Source of the DNA: Pseudomonadota bacterium
GTDB lineage: Bacteria > Pseudomonadota > Gammaproteobacteria > Xanthomonadales > Rhodanobacteraceae
Reading direction: 5' to 3'
Length of the DNA: 7,231 bases
NCBI GenBank assembly: GCA_021787175.1
Contig: JAJYMF010000281.1
Coordinates: 1-7,231 of the forward strand
Shown: piece after piece, positions 5,391-7,231 of the stretch
Numbering within the stretch: the first letter of the stretch is position 1
How the letters are laid out: every line of letters begins with the position of its first letter
Position numbers and translations under genes: made by a program
Notes under the pieces: model-generated
What the model saw: only the letters and a program-made list of their open reading frames with translations
Told to the model about the DNA's origin: nothing
Databases searched by the model: none

Positions 5391-5420
5391 AACGGCGGGC
5401 GCAAGCCCGCCGTTTGTCTT
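5391..5420 (+). terminator. Rho-independent terminator after the porin
   Basis: AACGGCGGGC (5391-5400) and GCCCGCCGTT (5405-5414) form a perfect 10-bp stem closed by a GCAA tetraloop (GNRA type), followed by TGTCTT, so the T-run including the stem end is TTTGTCTT. It lies 52 bases after the porin stop and directly before the convergent nth stop. It has no U-tract on the minus strand, so it should act mainly on porin transcripts. Confidence 0.88.
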
Positions 5421-6061
5421 CATCCCGCCGACACGGTCTTGGTCTTGAAGCTGCACAGGTCGCGGATCACGCACTGTGGGCAGGCCGGCTTGCGCGCCTT
5501 GCAGACATGGCGGCCGTGCAGGATCAGCCAGTGATGCGCGTTCTGGTGAAACTCCGGCGGCACGACCTTCATCAGCCGCGCCTCGACCGCGGCCACGTTC
5601 TTGCCGGGGGCGAGTCCGGTGCGATTGGCGACGCGGAAGATGTGCGTATCCACCGCGATGGTCGGCTCGCCGAAGGCGGTGTTGAGCACCACGTTGGCGG
5701 TCTTGCGACCGACGCCGGGCAGCGCTTCCAGCGCGGTGCGTTCGCGCGGCACCTCGCCGCCGTGCCGCTCCAGCAGCAGCCGGCAGGTGGCCAGGATGTT
5801 CTTCGCCTTGGTGTTGTACAGACCGATGCTGCTGATGTGGCGCTTCAACCCGTCTTCGCCCAGTGCCAGCAGCGCGGCGGGCGTGGCGGCGACGGCGAAC
5901 AGCCGGCGCGTGGCCTTGTTGACGCCGACATCGGTCGCCTGCGCCGACAGGATCACGGCGATCAGCAGCTCGAACGGCGTGCGGTACTCCAGTTCGGTGC
6001 GCGGCTGCGGATCGATCTCGCGCAGGCGCGCAAACAGTTCCCGGATGTGTTCGCGCTTCAT
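5420..6061 (-). CDS. nth: Endonuclease III (DNA glycosylase/AP lyase)
   Basis: Base-excision repair enzyme that removes oxidised pyrimidines and cleaves the resulting abasic site. The 213-aa product has the same residue numbering as E. coli Nth (211 aa). Lys120 in the helix-hairpin-helix LPGVGRKTA is the catalytic lysine, Asp138 in AVDTHIFRVANR is the catalytic aspartate, and Cys187, Cys194, Cys197 and Cys203 (C-X6-C-X2-C-X5-C) bind the [4Fe-4S] cluster. LLIAVILSAQATD (32-44) is also family-typical. ATG 6061 matches the E. coli start; the longer open frame up to 6409 is the antisense-frame shadow of the PAP2 gene. No Shine-Dalgarno is visible, but CATAAT lies seven bases upstream. The gene follows the PAP2 gene after 74 bases and converges on the porin terminator. 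Confidence 0.97.
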   Translation of the reverse strand: MKREHIRELFARLREIDPQPRTELEYRTPFELLIAVILSAQATDVGVNKATRRLFAVAATPAALLALGEDGLKRHISSIGLYNTKAKNILATCRLLLERHGGEVPRERTALEALPGVGRKTANVVLNTAFGEPTIAVDTHIFRVANRTGLAPGKNVAAVEARLMKVVPPEFHQNAHHWLILHGRHVCKARKPACPQCVIRDLCSFKTKTVSAG

Positions 6062-6068
6062 GGCGCGG

Positions 6069-6074
6069 ATTATG
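6069..6074 (-). promoter_or_regulatory. -10-like hexamer seven bases before the nth ATG
   Basis: The minus strand reads CATAAT (6074-6069, 5/6 to TATAAT), then CCGCGCC, then ATG at 6061. Transcription from it would begin at or next to the A of ATG, giving a leaderless mRNA, in line with the lack of a Shine-Dalgarno. No good -35 is seen, and GACCAG 17 bases upstream is weak. Confidence 0.4.
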
Positions 6075-6095
6075 CCGCTGGGCTCGTCCGGCTGG

Positions 6096-6119
6096 TCGCG
6101 GGCGGATGCCTGCCCGCGA
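6096..6119. repeat. GC-rich stem-loop in the PAP2-nth gap
   Basis: TCGCGGGC (6096-6103) pairs perfectly with GCCCGCGA (6112-6119) around an eight-base loop. It has no U-tract on either strand. It could be a weak transcription attenuator, an mRNA-stabilising hairpin, or a single copy of a dispersed REP-like repeat. It occurs once in this window, so the last cannot be judged here. Confidence 0.4.
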
Positions 6120-6135
6120 GCGTCTGTGTCCCGTG

Positions 6136-6693
6136 TCAGAAGCCGCCCCAGGCCTGCGCCGGGCCCAGCGCCAGCGCCGCGCCGCCCAGCAACAGGCCGA
6201 TCGCGATCGCCGCCAGCACGTCGCTCGGATAGTGCAGGCCCAGCACCACCCGCGAGGCCGCGACCAGCAGCGTGAACGTCAGCAGCAGCGGCGCCAGCAC
6301 GGGAAACCAGGCCAGCGCCACCACGCTGAAGCTGACCGCGTGCAGGGTATGGCCGGAGGGAAAGCTGAACTCGTCCAGCGGCGGCACGCGGGCGACCACG
6401 CCGGCGCAACCGCGGTAGGGGCGTGGCCGCTGCGTCCAGCGCTTGAGCGTGCGGTACAGGATCAGCGCCGCCAGGCCGGTCAGCGCCATCTGCAGGGCGA
6501 CGGTGACGCCGCGGGCGCCGCCGCCGAGCGCGAGCACGGTCATCAGCGCATACCAGAACAGGCCGTCGCCGAGCCGGCTGATGGCGGCGAAAAAAAGTCC
6601 GACCGCGCGCCGCGCGCCCCAGCGATTGGCGGCGAGGCAGAGGCGCCCGTCGAGGGCGATGCGCTCAGGCACCGGCTGTGGCGACAGGGCCAT
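6136..6693 (-). CDS. PAP2-family membrane lipid phosphatase
   Basis: A 185-aa integral membrane phosphatase of the type 2 phosphatidic acid phosphatase superfamily. All three phosphatase motifs are present: K-X6-RP (Lys84 to Arg91-Pro92), PSGH (112-115) with the catalytic base His115, and SR-X5-H-X3-D (Ser148-Arg149, nucleophile His154, Asp158). Hydrophobic stretches around 45-60, 65-82, 118-145 and 158-178 fit four or more membrane segments, with the active site probably facing the periplasm. Family members dephosphorylate undecaprenyl pyrophosphate, phosphatidylglycerol phosphate, phosphatidic acid or lipid A; nothing here identifies the substrate. ATG 6693 has a strong Shine-Dalgarno (GGAGG, nine bases upstream) and lies within the 3' end of the glycosyltransferase gene, so the two are likely translationally coupled. 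Upstream in-frame residues are low-complexity and Arg-rich and were excluded. Confidence 0.92.
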   Translation of the reverse strand: MALSPQPVPERIALDGRLCLAANRWGARRAVGLFFAAISRLGDGLFWYALMTVLALGGGARGVTVALQMALTGLAALILYRTLKRWTQRPRPYRGCAGVVARVPPLDEFSFPSGHTLHAVSFSVVALAWFPVLAPLLLTFTLLVAASRVVLGLHYPSDVLAAIAIGLLLGGAALALGPAQAWGGF

Positions 6694-7231
6694 GCAGGGC
6701 TTCCTCCGCGAGCGTTCGCAGCAGCGTCTCGAACTCGGCGATGACCGCCTCCGGCGCCAGCGCGGCGACGCTGACGCGCGCGTTGTGGCCGAGCCGCTCA
6801 CGGCGCGGCACGTCCAGCGCCAGATCGAGGGCGGCGGCGACAAAGCCGTCGCGGTCGCTGGCGTCGATGCGGCGGCCGTTGACGTCGTCGACGATGTGCT
6901 CGCGTGCGGCGCCGTGGTCGAACGCGACCACCGCCACGCCGCTCGCCATGGCCTCCAGCGTCACGTTGCCGAACGTTTCGCTGAGGCTGGGAAACAGAAA
7001 CAGGTCGGCGCTGGCGTAGTGGCGCGCCAACGCTTCGCCGCGCTGGACGCCGGCGAAGACGAAGTCGGGGTGGGCCGCGGCCAACTCGGCGCGCAGCGGG
7101 CCATCACCCACCCAGACGTAGCGCGCCCTCGGCACGCGCGACTGCAGGGCGCGAAAGGCGGCGATCGCCAGATCGAGGTTTTTCTCGGCGGCAATGCGGC
7201 CCACGTACAGCACCACCGGCGCGTCGGCATG
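6665..7231 (-). CDS. GT4-type glycosyltransferase, C-terminal part (5' end missing)
   Basis: The last 188 codons of a GT-B fold glycosyltransferase. The open frame continues past the right edge, so the N-terminal acceptor domain is not seen. The fragment holds the nucleotide-sugar domain: YVGRIAAEKNLD (9-20) with the Arg and Lys that usually contact the donor diphosphate, VGDGPLR (41-47), and the E-X7-E motif Glu85 to Glu93 within SETFGNVTLEAMASG. This pattern is typical of retaining GT4 enzymes such as bacterial mannosyl- or glucosyltransferases acting on lipids. The donor and acceptor cannot be told. It overlaps the PAP2 gene by 29 bases, suggesting a joint role in glycolipid or envelope metabolism. 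The GTG at 7216 is internal, not the true start. Confidence 0.92.
   Translation of the reverse strand, partial: HADAPVVLYVGRIAAEKNLDLAIAAFRALQSRVPRARYVWVGDGPLRAELAAAHPDFVFAGVQRGEALARHYASADLFLFPSLSETFGNVTLEAMASGVAVVAFDHGAAREHIVDDVNGRRIDASDRDGFVAAALDLALDVPRRERLGHNARVSVAALAPEAVIAEFETLLRTLAEEALHGPVATAGA

Noticed and set aside
5391..5420. The porin terminator as a bidirectional terminator for nth
   Set aside because: The minus strand has no U-tract after the stem, so only the plus-strand direction is supported.
5414..6232. A 272-codon plus-strand open frame over nth
   Set aside because: It is antisense to an nth gene with every catalytic and cluster residue in place, and it starts inside the porin terminator.
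6062..6409. N-terminal extension of nth to 6409
   Set aside because: The added 116 residues overlap the PAP2 gene in another frame and are low-complexity; E. coli Nth numbering fits exactly from ATG 6061.
1..7231. A hidden defence system, mobile element or CRISPR array
   Set aside because: Every long stretch is explained by housekeeping or transport genes; I found no spacer-like repeats, transposase motifs, terminal inverted repeats or target-site duplications.

Overview
The window is a high-GC chromosomal segment. I read it as gammaproteobacterial, possibly from the Xanthomonadales (Lysobacterales) side. The evidence is a clear RNase T gene, a family largely confined to gammaproteobacteria, together with E. 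coli-like Pst proteins and an Nth that keeps E. coli residue numbering. The order is an inference from GC content and gene order; no marker in the window proves it. I see no insertion sequence, phage gene, CRISPR array, tRNA or rRNA.

Left part (1-3039, minus strand): the high-affinity phosphate ABC importer in the order pstS, pstC, pstA, with pstA running off the left edge. pstS has a good ribosome binding site. Its candidate PhoB promoter overlaps the stop codon of the upstream gene. The pstS-pstC gap holds two strong hairpins. One has a U-tract and looks like a partial terminator that would keep the binding protein in excess over the permease. pstC and pstA overlap by four bases (ATGA).

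Centre (3111-5338): rnt (RNase T, minus strand), then an outer-membrane porin resembling the OprD family on the plus strand. The rnt-porin gap contains a perfect tandem PhoB site (CTGTCAT, four bases, CTGTCAT), a further half-site in phase, and a -10-like element 10 bases downstream. The pst operon and the porin therefore look like a two-part phosphate-starvation module: the porin would admit phosphate or phosphorylated solutes through the outer membrane, PstS would capture phosphate in the periplasm, and PstCA (with PstB presumably off the left edge) would import it. rnt lies between the two PhoB sites and need not be functionally linked. The porin ends in a textbook terminator.

Right part (5420-7231, minus strand): nth (endonuclease III), a PAP2-family lipid phosphatase, and the C-terminal part of a GT4-type glycosyltransferase running off the right edge. 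The glycosyltransferase and phosphatase genes overlap by 29 bases and are probably co-expressed. nth follows after a 74-base gap and may have its own promoter.

None of the genes belongs to an unknown family. The points most worth a second look are regulatory: the tandem Pho array driving an OprD-like rather than OprP/OprO-like porin, the 20-base palindrome and PhoB box inside the end of rnt, the possible terminator/RBS switch between pstS and pstC, and the shared architecture of rnt and nth (no Shine-Dalgarno, -10-like hexamer seven bases before ATG), which suggests leaderless transcripts.
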